In this document: positions 7,972-15,547 of the stretch, one piece after another
Layout: the number at the start of each line of letters is the position of its first letter
How positions within the stretch are numbered: position 1 is the first letter of the stretch
Origin: Bacteroidota bacterium
Lineage (GTDB): Bacteria; Bacteroidota; Ignavibacteria; Kapaibacteriales; Kapaibacteriaceae
NCBI GenBank assembly: GCA_018266735.1
Contig: JAFDZT010000004.1
Coordinates: 1 to 64,000 of the forward strand
Direction: 5' to 3'
DNA: 64,000 bases
Translations under genes and position numbers: made by a program
The notes under the pieces: model-generated
Database searches by the model: none
The model's input: only the letters and a program-made list of their open reading frames with translations
What the model was told of the DNA's origin: nothing

Positions 7972-8162
7972 AGTTGAAGGGTTTGCAGCACCTTGTACAT
8001 CACGATCGCCGGCCAGACAAGTGCCTTGAGAATACCGAGTGCGCCATCCCAGAAGCCCGTGGACTGTTGCACGAAATAGACGGCGGCGCCAACGGTGGCC
8101 AAGAACCACACGAGGCCCCACATGCCGTCATTGCTGACGATGACGTTCTTCTCTGATGCCAT
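7968..8162 (-). CDS. Small two-helix membrane protein
   Basis: A 64-residue protein with two predicted membrane helices (GLVWFLATVGAAVYFVQQ and ALGILKALVWPAIVMYKVL) around a short loop with TGFWDG. Similar small proteins of unknown function occur in many bacteria. It overlaps the phosphatase relic by four bases. The membrane protein at 8199-8540 lies 36 bases upstream on the same strand, so the three probably form one transcript. No function can be assigned. Confidence 0.75.
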   Translation of the reverse strand: MASEKNVIVSNDGMWGLVWFLATVGAAVYFVQQSTGFWDGALGILKALVWPAIVMYKVLQTLQL

Positions 8163-8198
8163 GACCCTGTCTCCGTAGAGTGTGATGGAAATGCGGTC

Positions 8199-8540
8199 TT
8201 ATGAGACACGCCGCCGTTGACGTTGCAGCACGCCGTCCACAAGGAACAATGCCGCGGGCAGTGCGAACAGTGCAAAGTACGGTCCACCCGGGAATCTGCC
8301 ACTGGCAACGTACATCCATCCGTAGAAGATCGACAGGCTTACGACAGAGAAGATGGAACCGACCAACGGCCTCCACCAAGCGATCCCAAAGCCGACCACA
8401 AGTCCGATCGGAAAGAAGAGAAGGGCGATCGTCTCCTTCGGCGTGGCATTCAGATGTTCGGAACCTCCGAACATGAACATGAAGAGGAGTCCTGCACAGA
8501 AGAGTGAAAGAAGTCGTGCGGACCAGCGAAGAGCAAGCAT
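8199..8540 (-). CDS. Four-helix membrane protein of unknown function
   Basis: A 113-residue protein with four predicted helices: LLSLFCAGLLFMFMFGG, IALLFFPIGLVVGFGIAWW, IFSVVSLSIFYGWMYVA and YFALFALPAALFLVDGVL. It ends in a basic tail (QRQRRRVS) placing the C-terminus in the cytoplasm. It lies upstream of the small membrane protein on the same strand and divergent from the methyltransferase. I recognise only a generic small integral membrane protein and give no function. Confidence 0.75.
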   Translation of the reverse strand: MLALRWSARLLSLFCAGLLFMFMFGGSEHLNATPKETIALLFFPIGLVVGFGIAWWRPLVGSIFSVVSLSIFYGWMYVASGRFPGGPYFALFALPAALFLVDGVLQRQRRRVS

Positions 8541-8658
8541 ACCATACCAAGATGTTGGAACAACTGCGGTGAGCGGCGCTCGAACGAACGAGGTACCGAA
8601 GGGTTACGTTACCACGAAAAACGAGTTAATTTTCCCCACTCATCGAAAGGATACCGTC

Positions 8659-9504
8659 ATGGACGAACATCTCCATCAGATCCGCGAGCAACAGCGTGCA
8701 TCGTGGGACAAGTTCTCTGGGGGTTGGAAGAAGTGGGACGACCTGACCATGGAGTTTCTTGAGCCCGTGGGCAGTGCCATCATTCGATCGCTTGCACCGC
8801 AAGGATCGCACGCGGTGCTTGACATTGCGGCCGGAACGGGTGAGCCAGGTCTGACGATCGCGTCGATGCTCACGGACGGACATGTGGTGATCACCGACCT
8901 GTCCGAGAACATGCTCGACATTGCCCGCGAGAATGCCGAACGTCGCGGCATCACGAACATTCGCACGCAGGCATGCGATGTATGTGAGCTGCCGTTCGAG
9001 GACAATAGCTTCGATCGCATTTCCTGTCGCTTCGGATTCATGTTCTTCCCCGACATGGAACTCGCGGCGTCGGAAATGGCACGGGTGCTCAAGCCCGGTG
9101 GGAAGCTCTCAACGGCCGTGTGGAATGTGGCCGAAAAGAACTTCTGGGTGACGGCCATCATGAGCTCCATCAAGAACCATCTCGATCTGCCACAACCACC
9201 GGTAGGCGCACCGGGCATGTTTCGTTGTGCGGCAGACGGTATGATGGTGGAGCTGTTTCGATCCGTTGGCCTCAAGAACCTCGAACAACACGAGATCCCT
9301 TCCACCTTGCCAAGCGGTACTGTGGACGTGTATTGGGACATGATGAATGACATTGCTGCACCGGTCGTCTCGGCGCTGGCTGCAGCCGACGAGGCGCAGG
9401 TTGCCGCGATCCGTCGCGATGTGTACGAGGCAGTGAACCGACGGCATCCCGATGGAAACGTCGTGATCGATGCCAGTGCTCTGGTCATTGTCGGTGAGAA
9501 GTAA
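8659..9504 (+). CDS. Class I SAM-dependent methyltransferase
   Basis: A 281-residue cytoplasmic methyltransferase. SAM-binding motif I is VLDIAAGTGEPGLTIA; the acidic ribose-binding position is in VVITDLSENMLDIAR; motif IV-like CELPFEDNSFDRISCRFGFMFFPD is of the UbiE/Coq5-like type, followed by the ARVLKPGGKL motif. The substrate is unknown; menaquinone-type methyltransferases are close in style, but the C-terminal half is not diagnostic. ATG 8659 is preceded by GAAAGG at good spacing; upstream in-frame sequence lies in the shadow of the opposite-strand membrane gene. The Crp-family gene follows after 39 bases on the same strand. Confidence 0.88.
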   Translation: MDEHLHQIREQQRASWDKFSGGWKKWDDLTMEFLEPVGSAIIRSLAPQGSHAVLDIAAGTGEPGLTIASMLTDGHVVITDLSENMLDIARENAERRGITNIRTQACDVCELPFEDNSFDRISCRFGFMFFPDMELAASEMARVLKPGGKLSTAVWNVAEKNFWVTAIMSSIKNHLDLPQPPVGAPGMFRCAADGMMVELFRSVGLKNLEQHEIPSTLPSGTVDVYWDMMNDIAAPVVSALAAADEAQVAAIRRDVYEAVNRRHPDGNVVIDASALVIVGEK

Positions 9505-9543
9505 CGCTGTCGATCGAAAACGCTTGTGATCAATTGATGCTCT

Positions 9544-10038
9544 ATGTCCGACCTCGCGCCACTGTTCGACCATCTTCGCAACCATGTACCATTGACCGAA
9601 GCCGATGAAGCGCTCCTTCGGGAGCGCGTCGGCATTCGTCGGTATCGTAAGGGACAGTTCGTCACGCAACATGGCGATGTATGCCGACATGAGTCCTTCG
9701 TCCTCCAGGGATGCCTGCAGCAGTTCTTCACCGACGCAGATGGGAACGACCACGTGGTGATGTTCGCCACGGAAGGCTGGTGGATCGCCGATCTCGAGAG
9801 CTTTCTGAATGGAACACCGGCACGGTTCTTTCGCCTCATCATCCAACGCGCCTACATCGCTTCGCAACGTCGCGTGGTCGAGAACGTGAGCATGCCCGCC
9901 AAAGAGCGCTACCAAGCCTTTGCCGAGCGATATCCCCTGCTCATTCAGCGACTTCCGCAATACCGGATCGCCTCCTACCTTGGCATGAGTCGCGAGTTCC
10001 TGAGCAAGGTCCGCAAACAACTTCTCGAAGACCTCTGA
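9544..10038 (+). CDS. Crp/Fnr-family regulator with a shortened sensor domain
   Basis: A 164-residue transcription factor: N-terminal cyclic-nucleotide-binding-type beta barrel (VPLTEADEALLRERV, GQFVTQHGDVCRHESFVLQGCL), dimerisation helix and C-terminal helix-turn-helix (YRIASYLGMSREFLSKVRKQL). Relatives are usually about 190 residues. Between FLNGTPA and RFFRLIIQRAY roughly 28 residues of the sensor barrel, including the ligand-cassette region, seem to be missing in frame. The recognition helix keeps Arg-Glu (SREFLSK), resembling the residues CRP uses on TGTGA. A perfect TGTGA-N6-TCACA site starts one base after the stop. The sensor may no longer bind a ligand. Confidence 0.82.
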   Translation: MSDLAPLFDHLRNHVPLTEADEALLRERVGIRRYRKGQFVTQHGDVCRHESFVLQGCLQQFFTDADGNDHVVMFATEGWWIADLESFLNGTPARFFRLIIQRAYIASQRRVVENVSMPAKERYQAFAERYPLLIQRLPQYRIASYLGMSREFLSKVRKQLLEDL

Positions 10039-10054
10039 TGTGAACTAGTTCACA
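10039..10054. promoter_or_regulatory. CRP-type palindrome upstream of doxX-like gene
   Basis: TGTGAACTAGTTCACA is a perfect 16-bp palindrome and matches the classical CRP consensus TGTGA-N6-TCACA exactly. It lies between the Crp-family gene and the DoxX-like gene, 89 bases before the latter's start. A hairpin-forming repeat CACGAC-GTTCTT-GTCGTG (10053-10070) overlaps its right edge. Binding by the neighbouring regulator or by another Crp protein is inferred. Confidence 0.6.
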
Positions 10055-10107
10055 CGACGTTCTTGTCGTGGTTCATCGTTTGCGCACCGCCCACCCCTGA
10101 GTTTTGT

Positions 10108-10123
10108 ATCGAACAGTTTCGAT
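10108..10123. promoter_or_regulatory. Second palindrome in the doxX-like leader
   Basis: ATCGAA-CAGT-TTCGAT is a perfect 6-bp inverted repeat with a 4-bp spacer, 20 bases before the DoxX-like start codon. It may be an operator or an RNA hairpin close to the ribosome binding site (AAGGA at 10132-10136). The regulator is unknown. Confidence 0.35.
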
Positions 10124-10142
10124 CATTTCTCAAGGACGCATC

Positions 10143-10493
10143 ATGCTCCAAGCACTCTTCACCACACGCAACGATTGGACGGGTCTGATCACACGCATCA
10201 CCATTGGCGCCATCCTCTTTCCGCACGGCGCACAGAAACTCTTGGGCGCCTTTGGCGGCTATGGCTTCACCGGGACCATGGGCTTCTTCACCGACGTGGT
10301 TCATCTGCCGTGGATCGTTGGCTTCGCAGTGATCCTCATCGAGTTCTTCGGTTCGATCTCCATGTTGCTCGGCTTTGCCAGTCGATTCTGGTCGGTGGCC
10401 ATCATCGGTCTCACGCTCGGCATCATCACATCGTCACACGTTCAGAACGGCTTCTTCATGAACTGGGCAGGGACGCAAGGCGGCGATCAGTAG
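10143..10493 (+). CDS. DoxX-family membrane protein, C-terminally shortened
   Basis: A 116-residue membrane protein with the DoxX signature: TRITIGAILFPHGAQKLLGAFGG in the first helix, then FTDVVHLPW, GFAVILIEFFGSISMLLGF and FWSVAIIGLTLGIITSSH. DoxX/DoxD-like proteins have four helices and are linked to redox or thiosulfate-quinone chemistry in some organisms. The family motif FFMNWxGxQxGE is present as FFMNWAGTQGGDQ, but a stop follows at once, so the usual fourth helix is missing. The convergent fabF stop is only 20 bases away. The ribosome binding site AAGGA precedes ATG 10143. Function is uncertain because of the truncation. Confidence 0.75.
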   Translation: MLQALFTTRNDWTGLITRITIGAILFPHGAQKLLGAFGGYGFTGTMGFFTDVVHLPWIVGFAVILIEFFGSISMLLGFASRFWSVAIIGLTLGIITSSHVQNGFFMNWAGTQGGDQ

Positions 10494-10513
10494 AGTTCGT
10501 TCGTAAGCCAGGG

Positions 10514-11767
10514 TTAGCTTGATGCCGCATGCCGACGGAACACGGCAATGGCATTGTGTCCGCCGAAGCCGAACGTATTGCTCATCACCACATTGATCTC
10601 GCGCTCCTGCTTCACATGAGGCGTGAGGTTGAAGCCCTCTGGAATGTCCGGATCCGGCGTGTCGAGATTGATGGTGGGCGGCGCCGTTTGATGTTGGAGT
10701 GCGAGGACGCTGATAACAGCTTCCACTGCACCGGCGGCACCAAGGAGATGACCGATCATGGATTTCGTCGAGCTGATGTTCATGGTCGGCGCATGATCGC
10801 CAAAGACATCACGAATGGCCTTGAGCTCGATGATATCACCATTGGGCGTTGACGTTCCATGCGTGTTGATGTAGTCCACCTCGTGCGGTGCGATGCCTGC
10901 ATCATCAAGAGCGGCCTTCATCGCCAGTTTCGGACCAAGTCCTTCGGGATGAACTGAGGTCAAGTGATAGGCATCGGCCGACATGCCGGCGCCGATGACC
11001 TCGGCAAGGATCGTGGCCCCACGTGCAATGGCGTGTTCATATTCTTCGAGGACAAGTGCAGCAGCACCTTCACCCATCACGAATCCGTCGCGGTCTGCAT
11101 CGTACGGACGTGAAGCGCGCGTGGGCTCATCGTTCCGCGTCGACATGGCCTTCATGGCGTTAAATCCTCCAACCCCGGATGCGCAGATCGCTGCTTCGGA
11201 TCCGCCGGTGATGAACATATCGGCCTTGCCCCATCGAATGTAATTGAAGGCATCCATCAAGGCTGAGTTGCTGGAGGCACATGCCGAGACCGTTGTGAAG
11301 TTGATGCCGTTCAGGCCGTAGCGAATGGCTAGCTGACCTGACGTGATGTCGACGATGGTGCGTGGAATGAAGAACGGATTGAAACGCGGCGTTCCGTCAC
11401 CACGAACGTAGTCCGTGATCTGTTCCTCGACGGTTTGAAATCCGCCTTGTCCACTTGCCCAGATCACACCGAACCGTGTCCGATCGGTCTGCTCCATGTC
11501 GAACCCTGCCTGCTTCATGGCCTCGTCCGCCGCCGCAATGGCATAGTGCGTCACGGGGTCCATGCGACGCAATGCCGCACGCTCAATGAAGTTTTCGGCA
11601 TTGAAGCCCTTCACTTCGCAGGCGAAGCGTGTCTTGAACTTCGAAGCATCGAATTGTGTGATGGGGGCCGCCCCACTCACGCCGGCGAACAGATTGGCGC
11701 TGAACTCTTGTACCGTGTTCCCGATGGGCGTGAGCGCCCCCATGCCGGTGATAACGACTCGTCTCAT
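10514..11767 (-). CDS. fabF: 3-oxoacyl-[acyl-carrier-protein] synthase II
   Basis: Cytoplasmic condensing enzyme of fatty-acid synthesis, extending acyl-ACP with malonyl-ACP. The 417 residues match the normal KAS II length. The start VVITGMGALTPIGN is typical. The active-site Cys lies in TVSACASSN near residue 163, the two catalytic histidines in YINTHGTSTPNGD and STKSMIGHLLGAAG, and the C-terminal NTFGFGGHNA loop is intact. The start overlaps the stop of the TetR gene by four bases (ATGA), so both genes form a translationally coupled operon. That suggests the regulator controls this fatty-acid enzyme. The genuine family could also include KasI-like enzymes, but the overall match is to FabF. 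Confidence 0.95.
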   Translation of the reverse strand: MRRVVITGMGALTPIGNTVQEFSANLFAGVSGAAPITQFDASKFKTRFACEVKGFNAENFIERAALRRMDPVTHYAIAAADEAMKQAGFDMEQTDRTRFGVIWASGQGGFQTVEEQITDYVRGDGTPRFNPFFIPRTIVDITSGQLAIRYGLNGINFTTVSACASSNSALMDAFNYIRWGKADMFITGGSEAAICASGVGGFNAMKAMSTRNDEPTRASRPYDADRDGFVMGEGAAALVLEEYEHAIARGATILAEVIGAGMSADAYHLTSVHPEGLGPKLAMKAALDDAGIAPHEVDYINTHGTSTPNGDIIELKAIRDVFGDHAPTMNISSTKSMIGHLLGAAGAVEAVISVLALQHQTAPPTINLDTPDPDIPEGFNLTPHVKQEREINVVMSNTFGFGGHNAIAVFRRHAASS

Positions 11768-12330
11768 GGTGTTGGTCTCGCTGTAAGGTCTGATAGAAGT
11801 TGCTGTGATACTCGTTTGAATTCTTGCGTACCAAGAATGCGAGCAAGGTGAAGGGAGGCGGCCATGTTCGTGGCCACCATCAACGCTCGTGCATGCGCCG
11901 TTCCCTCGAAGGCGAGCCTTCCCGCCTTCCTACCCTCTTGAAGCGTGCGCTCAAGCCACGCAAGAATGTCGGTTGCCATTCGTTGGATCTCGCGATGCAC
12001 ACCGGCGCCAAACGAAGCATAGTCGGCCCCAGACGCGCCCAAGAGACACAACCGGTGCGCTTCGGCATGCTCTGCGAACATGTGGACGAACCGTCGCAAA
12101 CGCTGACGTTGATCAGGGAGTCGATCTGTCTTCACTGCAAAGGCATGGAACGTCTCCCGCTCCTGCTCGATGATGGCGCGTGCGAGATCGTCCTTCGACG
12201 GAAAATGATAGTGAATGGCGGCGGGGCGCACCTTCAAGGCATCGGCCAGGTCGTAGTAGCTGAAGGCATTGAAGCCCCTTGTTCGAAAGAGGTCCTGTCC
12301 GAGATGCAGGATGAGGTCACGCGTGGCCAT
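11764..12330 (-). CDS. TetR-family transcriptional regulator
   Basis: A 188-residue TetR-type repressor. The N-terminal helix-turn-helix reads FRTRGFNAFSYYDLADAL and AAIHYHFPSKDDLARAII, the family's classic YYHF-type motif. The remaining helices form the ligand-binding domain (FVHMFAEHAEAHRLCLLGASGADYASF), resembling AcrR/QacR-like members. It is upstream of and overlaps fabF, suggesting regulation by acyl-type ligands; that is inference from context. A short palindrome (ACTACTTAGT) lies 14-24 bases before its start, consistent with autoregulation. An AGG element sits almost against the ATG. Confidence 0.9.
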   Translation of the reverse strand: MATRDLILHLGQDLFRTRGFNAFSYYDLADALKVRPAAIHYHFPSKDDLARAIIEQERETFHAFAVKTDRLPDQRQRLRRFVHMFAEHAEAHRLCLLGASGADYASFGAGVHREIQRMATDILAWLERTLQEGRKAGRLAFEGTAHARALMVATNMAASLHLARILGTQEFKRVSQQLLSDLTARPTP

Positions 12331-12336
12331 CCTGCA

Positions 12337-12358
12337 ATATACTGACTACTTAGTAAGG
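12337..12358 (-). promoter_or_regulatory. Probable promoter/operator of the TetR-fabF operon
   Basis: Read on the minus strand, CTTACTAAGTAGTCAG is followed by a TATATT -10-like element, then the TetR start. The core ACTACTTAGT (12345-12354) is palindromic. Position between the Nudix stop (12361) and the TetR start fits an autorepressed promoter. No binding evidence is available. Confidence 0.4.
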
Positions 12359-12360
12359 AG

Positions 12361-12909
12361 TCAACCACTACCGACTAGCTTCTGAAGGAATCTCGCCATG
12401 TGCGGGTCAGACCGATGCAAGGGCACCTCGGAGAAAGGGAACCACTGCACCGTGTGGAACTCGGAGGCATCGAACGCAATGTCGGCACGACGATCACCGG
12501 CCACCACGTACCACAGCGACACATCCGTGTGCCCTGCCGTCGTACCAACGGTCTCGGTGCACGTGATCATGATCGGCGCAGCGACCGGGGTCGTGCATCG
12601 AAGTCCAAGCTCTTCCAAGAGCTCACGCTCGACGGTGGTTCGAGGATGCTCGTTCGGCTCGACATGTCCGCCCGTGGGTAACCAGAGCTGGGCATTCTTG
12701 TGATCGACGAGCAAGATGTGGTCATCGTCGACCACAGCGAAGTAGGCGACCAAATGCTTTGGCGGCGTGGCCGCCTTTGCCGTGCGAAAAAGTGGAGCAC
12801 CGGAGTCGACCCAAGCGAGTGCATCTTCGATGTGCTGCTGCTCCAACGCATCAAGCGGAACGATGGATGCGATCTCTGCACGACATTCTTGATCCTTGCC
12901 GCCGTTCAC
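12361..12909 (-). CDS. Nudix hydrolase
   Basis: A 182-residue hydrolase of nucleoside-diphosphate-linked substrates. The Nudix box GGHVEPNEHPRTTVERELLEELG fits GX5EX7REUXEEXGU exactly, with the metal-binding REXXEE helix intact. An N-terminal ~45-residue helical extension and a C-terminal WFPFSEVPLHRSDPHMARFL segment flank the core. The substrate cannot be told from sequence. Its start overlaps the tspO stop by four bases, so the two are co-translated; the TetR-fabF unit follows 30 bases further on. Confidence 0.9.
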   Translation of the reverse strand: MNGGKDQECRAEIASIVPLDALEQQHIEDALAWVDSGAPLFRTAKAATPPKHLVAYFAVVDDDHILLVDHKNAQLWLPTGGHVEPNEHPRTTVERELLEELGLRCTTPVAAPIMITCTETVGTTAGHTDVSLWYVVAGDRRADIAFDASEFHTVQWFPFSEVPLHRSDPHMARFLQKLVGSG

Positions 12910-13397
12910 AGTAACCCCGGATTACGATTCCACACGGCGAACGTGAGCGCCGATGCGAACGTCACCCAACCCAGGTATGGAATGAGCAAGGCGCCGGCCG
13001 CACGATGAAGGCGCCAGAAGGAGAGGAGGGTGGCAAGGATGGCCACCCACAGAATGAGGATCTCTGCAAAGGCAAGTGCGCCGTTGCGAAGTCCGAAGAA
13101 CAGCCACGTCCATAGGCCGTTCAAAACAAGTTGGATGATGAACAACGTCAGCGGTCCACGTGCCGCACGAAATCCGTTCATGCGCCAGATGAGCCATGCC
13201 GAGACGGCCATCATGCAGTAGAGTATGGTCCAGGCCGGACCGAACAGCCATGCCGGTGGTGCCCATTCGGGACGCACCAGATCTCGATAAAAACTGCCGG
13301 CCGAGGCCGAGGCAAGTCCACCGAAGGCAGCGGCCACAAAGCAGAGGAAGATCCAGCCGAGCAGGCCAACGAACTGTGTACGACGTTGCATGTTCAT
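12906..13397 (-). CDS. tspO: TspO/MBR-family tryptophan-rich sensory protein
   Basis: Membrane protein of about 163 residues with five predicted helices, matching the TspO family: FYRDLVRPEWAPPAWLFGPAWTILYCMMAVSAW contains the conserved P-W-PP-x-W-x-F-x-P-x-W signature. QLVLNGLWTWLFFGLRNGALAFAEI follows. TspO proteins bind porphyrins or cholesterol-like ligands and have been linked to oxidative or tetrapyrrole stress. In this operon it is first, followed by the overlapping Nudix gene. The start could be 13406, 13397 or 13391. Confidence 0.9.
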   Translation of the reverse strand: MNMQRRTQFVGLLGWIFLCFVAAAFGGLASASAGSFYRDLVRPEWAPPAWLFGPAWTILYCMMAVSAWLIWRMNGFRAARGPLTLFIIQLVLNGLWTWLFFGLRNGALAFAEILILWVAILATLLSFWRLHRAAGALLIPYLGWVTFASALTFAVWNRNPGLL

Positions 13398-13488
13398 AGG
13401 TAGCAATCTACAATGTAACCGCTGACCATGGTTGGTGTGTCCTCACAGGAGAGCGAGTTCTCGCACCCACTATTCATCGGAGGTATCC

Positions 13489-14775
13489 ATGAAACGCAGC
13501 ATCACACTCGTTGCCTTTGTCTTTGTTCTCTGCGTCGGCACACAGAGATCCCATGCCTGTTGTTGCGAGACAACCTACCGAAGTATGAACAGTACCTTCG
13601 TCGTTGGCGATACGCGGTGGATCCTCTACAACGGTGTGGTGTACCGGAACTCAATGTCGACGGACGCAGCGACGGCCTCACGACGATACATCCAAGCTGC
13701 CACGGGTTCTCGCATATCGTTCGCTCCAATAGATCGCACAACGTTTCCCTCTTTGTTGCACTACACGTCGGAAACTACTCCCCTTGTTTCTGGACGGATC
13801 GCTCGCATCCTTCTTGATGATCGCAACAGACTGTGGGCATTCAACGACAATGGGGATGCGTCGATGTTCGATGGTGTTGCGTGGGAGACCCTTCGGCATT
13901 CGGGTTCCGCGTCTAAGGAGATATTGTCGTACTACTACAAGACGGGCCTTGATGTGATCATACGAGACGGCATCATGCGGATCGCCACATCTGAGTATGT
14001 GGACGAGATCGATATGAACCGGCTTGTGCGCCGCAGACTACTGGAGGCCAATGGAGCACTAAATAACCCTCAGTTTCTGGGCTTGGACACGATCACGTCC
14101 ATTGGTTACGACAATATCATCTTCATCGATCTGGCATCGAACACCATCGACATCGACAGCAAGATCGACAGCACTAACAACGGTGATACGATTTACAATC
14201 TCCCCCACTTCTCAGATCAGCGAATGCGTGCGACACCGATCGAGATCCGCAGTTCCGGTCATCATGCCGATGCACATGAACAACGACTTGAAGCGTTCTT
14301 TTGGGAGTATACCTTTCAACAAGCTCCACGTGCGTTACAATCGACCTTGCGTTCATTGAATTTGTCTATGTCCGACACTGTGTTTCTGCATGGATGGACA
14401 CCAGAGCGCACCGGTGCCTATCTCGACATGGTCGCCGACAAGAACGGCACGATCTATCTCGCGGGATTCGATGGGATCACGGTGATCCCGATGACCACTG
14501 AGGAAGACGTCGTGCGCGATCGACCAACGCCGCTCGCAACAGCAACACTCTATCCGAATCCGGCAACGCATCACGTAACGATCGGTCTCGAAGCGGCATC
14601 TGCACAGCGTGTTTCTGCGCTGCTCGTCGATGCATCGGGGACAACGGTCGCAACGGCTGACCTTCGTGACCCTTCCACCCTTGTCGACCTTACGCCCTAT
14701 CCCAACGGAATGTACACCGTGGTCCTCACATCTGACCATGCACGGACTGCTCGTTCGCTTATCGTTCAGCGATAG
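13489..14775 (+). CDS. Secreted protein with type IX sorting domain
   Basis: A 428-residue exported protein with an N-terminal signal peptide (MKRSITLVAFVFVLCVGTQRSHA) followed by CCCE. The middle ~300 residues look beta-rich (RIARILLDDRNRLWAFNDNGD, DMVADKNGTIYLAGFDGITV), similar in style to sensor-propeller repeats. The C-terminal ~80 residues are a type A sorting domain (ATLYPNPATHHVTIGLE to YPNGMYTVVLTSD), expected to direct secretion through the type IX system. ATG 13489 has GGAGG 5 bases upstream. A strong terminator follows at 14844. The function of the central part is unknown. Confidence 0.85.
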   Translation: MKRSITLVAFVFVLCVGTQRSHACCCETTYRSMNSTFVVGDTRWILYNGVVYRNSMSTDAATASRRYIQAATGSRISFAPIDRTTFPSLLHYTSETTPLVSGRIARILLDDRNRLWAFNDNGDASMFDGVAWETLRHSGSASKEILSYYYKTGLDVIIRDGIMRIATSEYVDEIDMNRLVRRRLLEANGALNNPQFLGLDTITSIGYDNIIFIDLASNTIDIDSKIDSTNNGDTIYNLPHFSDQRMRATPIEIRSSGHHADAHEQRLEAFFWEYTFQQAPRALQSTLRSLNLSMSDTVFLHGWTPERTGAYLDMVADKNGTIYLAGFDGITVIPMTTEEDVVRDRPTPLATATLYPNPATHHVTIGLEAASAQRVSALLVDASGTTVATADLRDPSTLVDLTPYPNGMYTVVLTSDHARTARSLIVQR

Positions 14776-14843
14776 CATGCTGACGATCTGCGCTCTTATT
14801 GAACAGCATGGCGCTCGGCTCTGTCATGTTGGTCGTCGTTCCC

Positions 14844-14876
14844 CAACAGGTGCCCTATAAGGGCACCTGTTGTTTG
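14844..14876 (+). terminator. Rho-independent terminator
   Basis: CAACAGGTGCCCT-ATA-AGGGCACCTGTTG forms a perfect 13-bp hairpin with a 3-base loop, followed by TTT. It ends the transcript of the sorting-domain protein at 13489-14775. Confidence 0.8.
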
Positions 14877-14899
14877 AGCGCGATTGTCTACTTTCGCGG

Positions 14900-15547
14900 A
14901 TGATCCAACGCCGCATTCTGTTGCTGTTCGCCCTGGTCATCGTCGTGACGATAGGCACTAGGTGTGGCGGTCGCGTGGATGAGCATGCCCCACAAAGCAC
15001 TCCTGATACGACTGCACGGGTCGGCGCGGACAGGTCATTGGTGTCCATCGCTGTGATCAGTCTAGACCCACAAGGGTGGGACGATGTGCGCGCGTTCATC
15101 CAAGATCTCCCGTCTCCCACCATCGTGAAGATCTTCTATGGTGACGGAAACGTTGTTGTTGGCTCCAACGTCACCGCTATGCGTCTATTGGATTCGTTGA
15201 GCAAACACGAATCCCTTTCGCACACCGACGTCCCGGCAACGCTCCCCTACTTCTCAACCGCCTTGATCGCAGCCATTGGGGCATCTCTTGAAACGTCGTG
15301 CGAACACACGCGCACGGTGGTCTTGGGAACGTTCCCGCCGTTGAAGGTACGATCCCGCAGGGAGATCGAGCGTATTGGACCAATCATTACGAGAACAGAA
15401 CTCGAATCGCTCGCCAAGCTTCCTGACCATCGGTTCATTGTGATCGGTCCGTCGGATGCATCAGTTCTTCGCGACATGATGCTGCGTGCCCTGGCAGAGG
15501 CGAAGAGTCGCGTCACGTCCATCAGCTATCAATCCGGAGTTCAATGA
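14900..15547 (+). CDS. Exported protein of unknown function, possible lipoprotein
   Basis: A 215-residue protein with a short basic start and a hydrophobic segment (RRILLLFALVIVVTIGTRC). The cysteine after TIGTR could be a lipidation site, but the lipobox is not ideal. The body has beta/alpha-type strands (RSLVSIAVISLDPQGWDD, KIFYGDGNVV, HRFIVIGPSDASVLRDMM). I do not recognise the family. Its stop overlaps the start of the next lipoprotein gene (ATGA), so they form a two-gene unit right after the terminator. ATG 14870 is an alternative start inside the terminator stem and unlikely. Confidence 0.7.
   Translation: MIQRRILLLFALVIVVTIGTRCGGRVDEHAPQSTPDTTARVGADRSLVSIAVISLDPQGWDDVRAFIQDLPSPTIVKIFYGDGNVVVGSNVTAMRLLDSLSKHESLSHTDVPATLPYFSTALIAAIGASLETSCEHTRTVVLGTFPPLKVRSRREIERIGPIITRTELESLAKLPDHRFIVIGPSDASVLRDMMLRALAEAKSRVTSISYQSGVQ

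Noticed and set aside
9109-10020. Minus-strand open frame of 303 codons
   Set aside because: Antisense to the methyltransferase and Crp gene, whose motifs are unmistakable.
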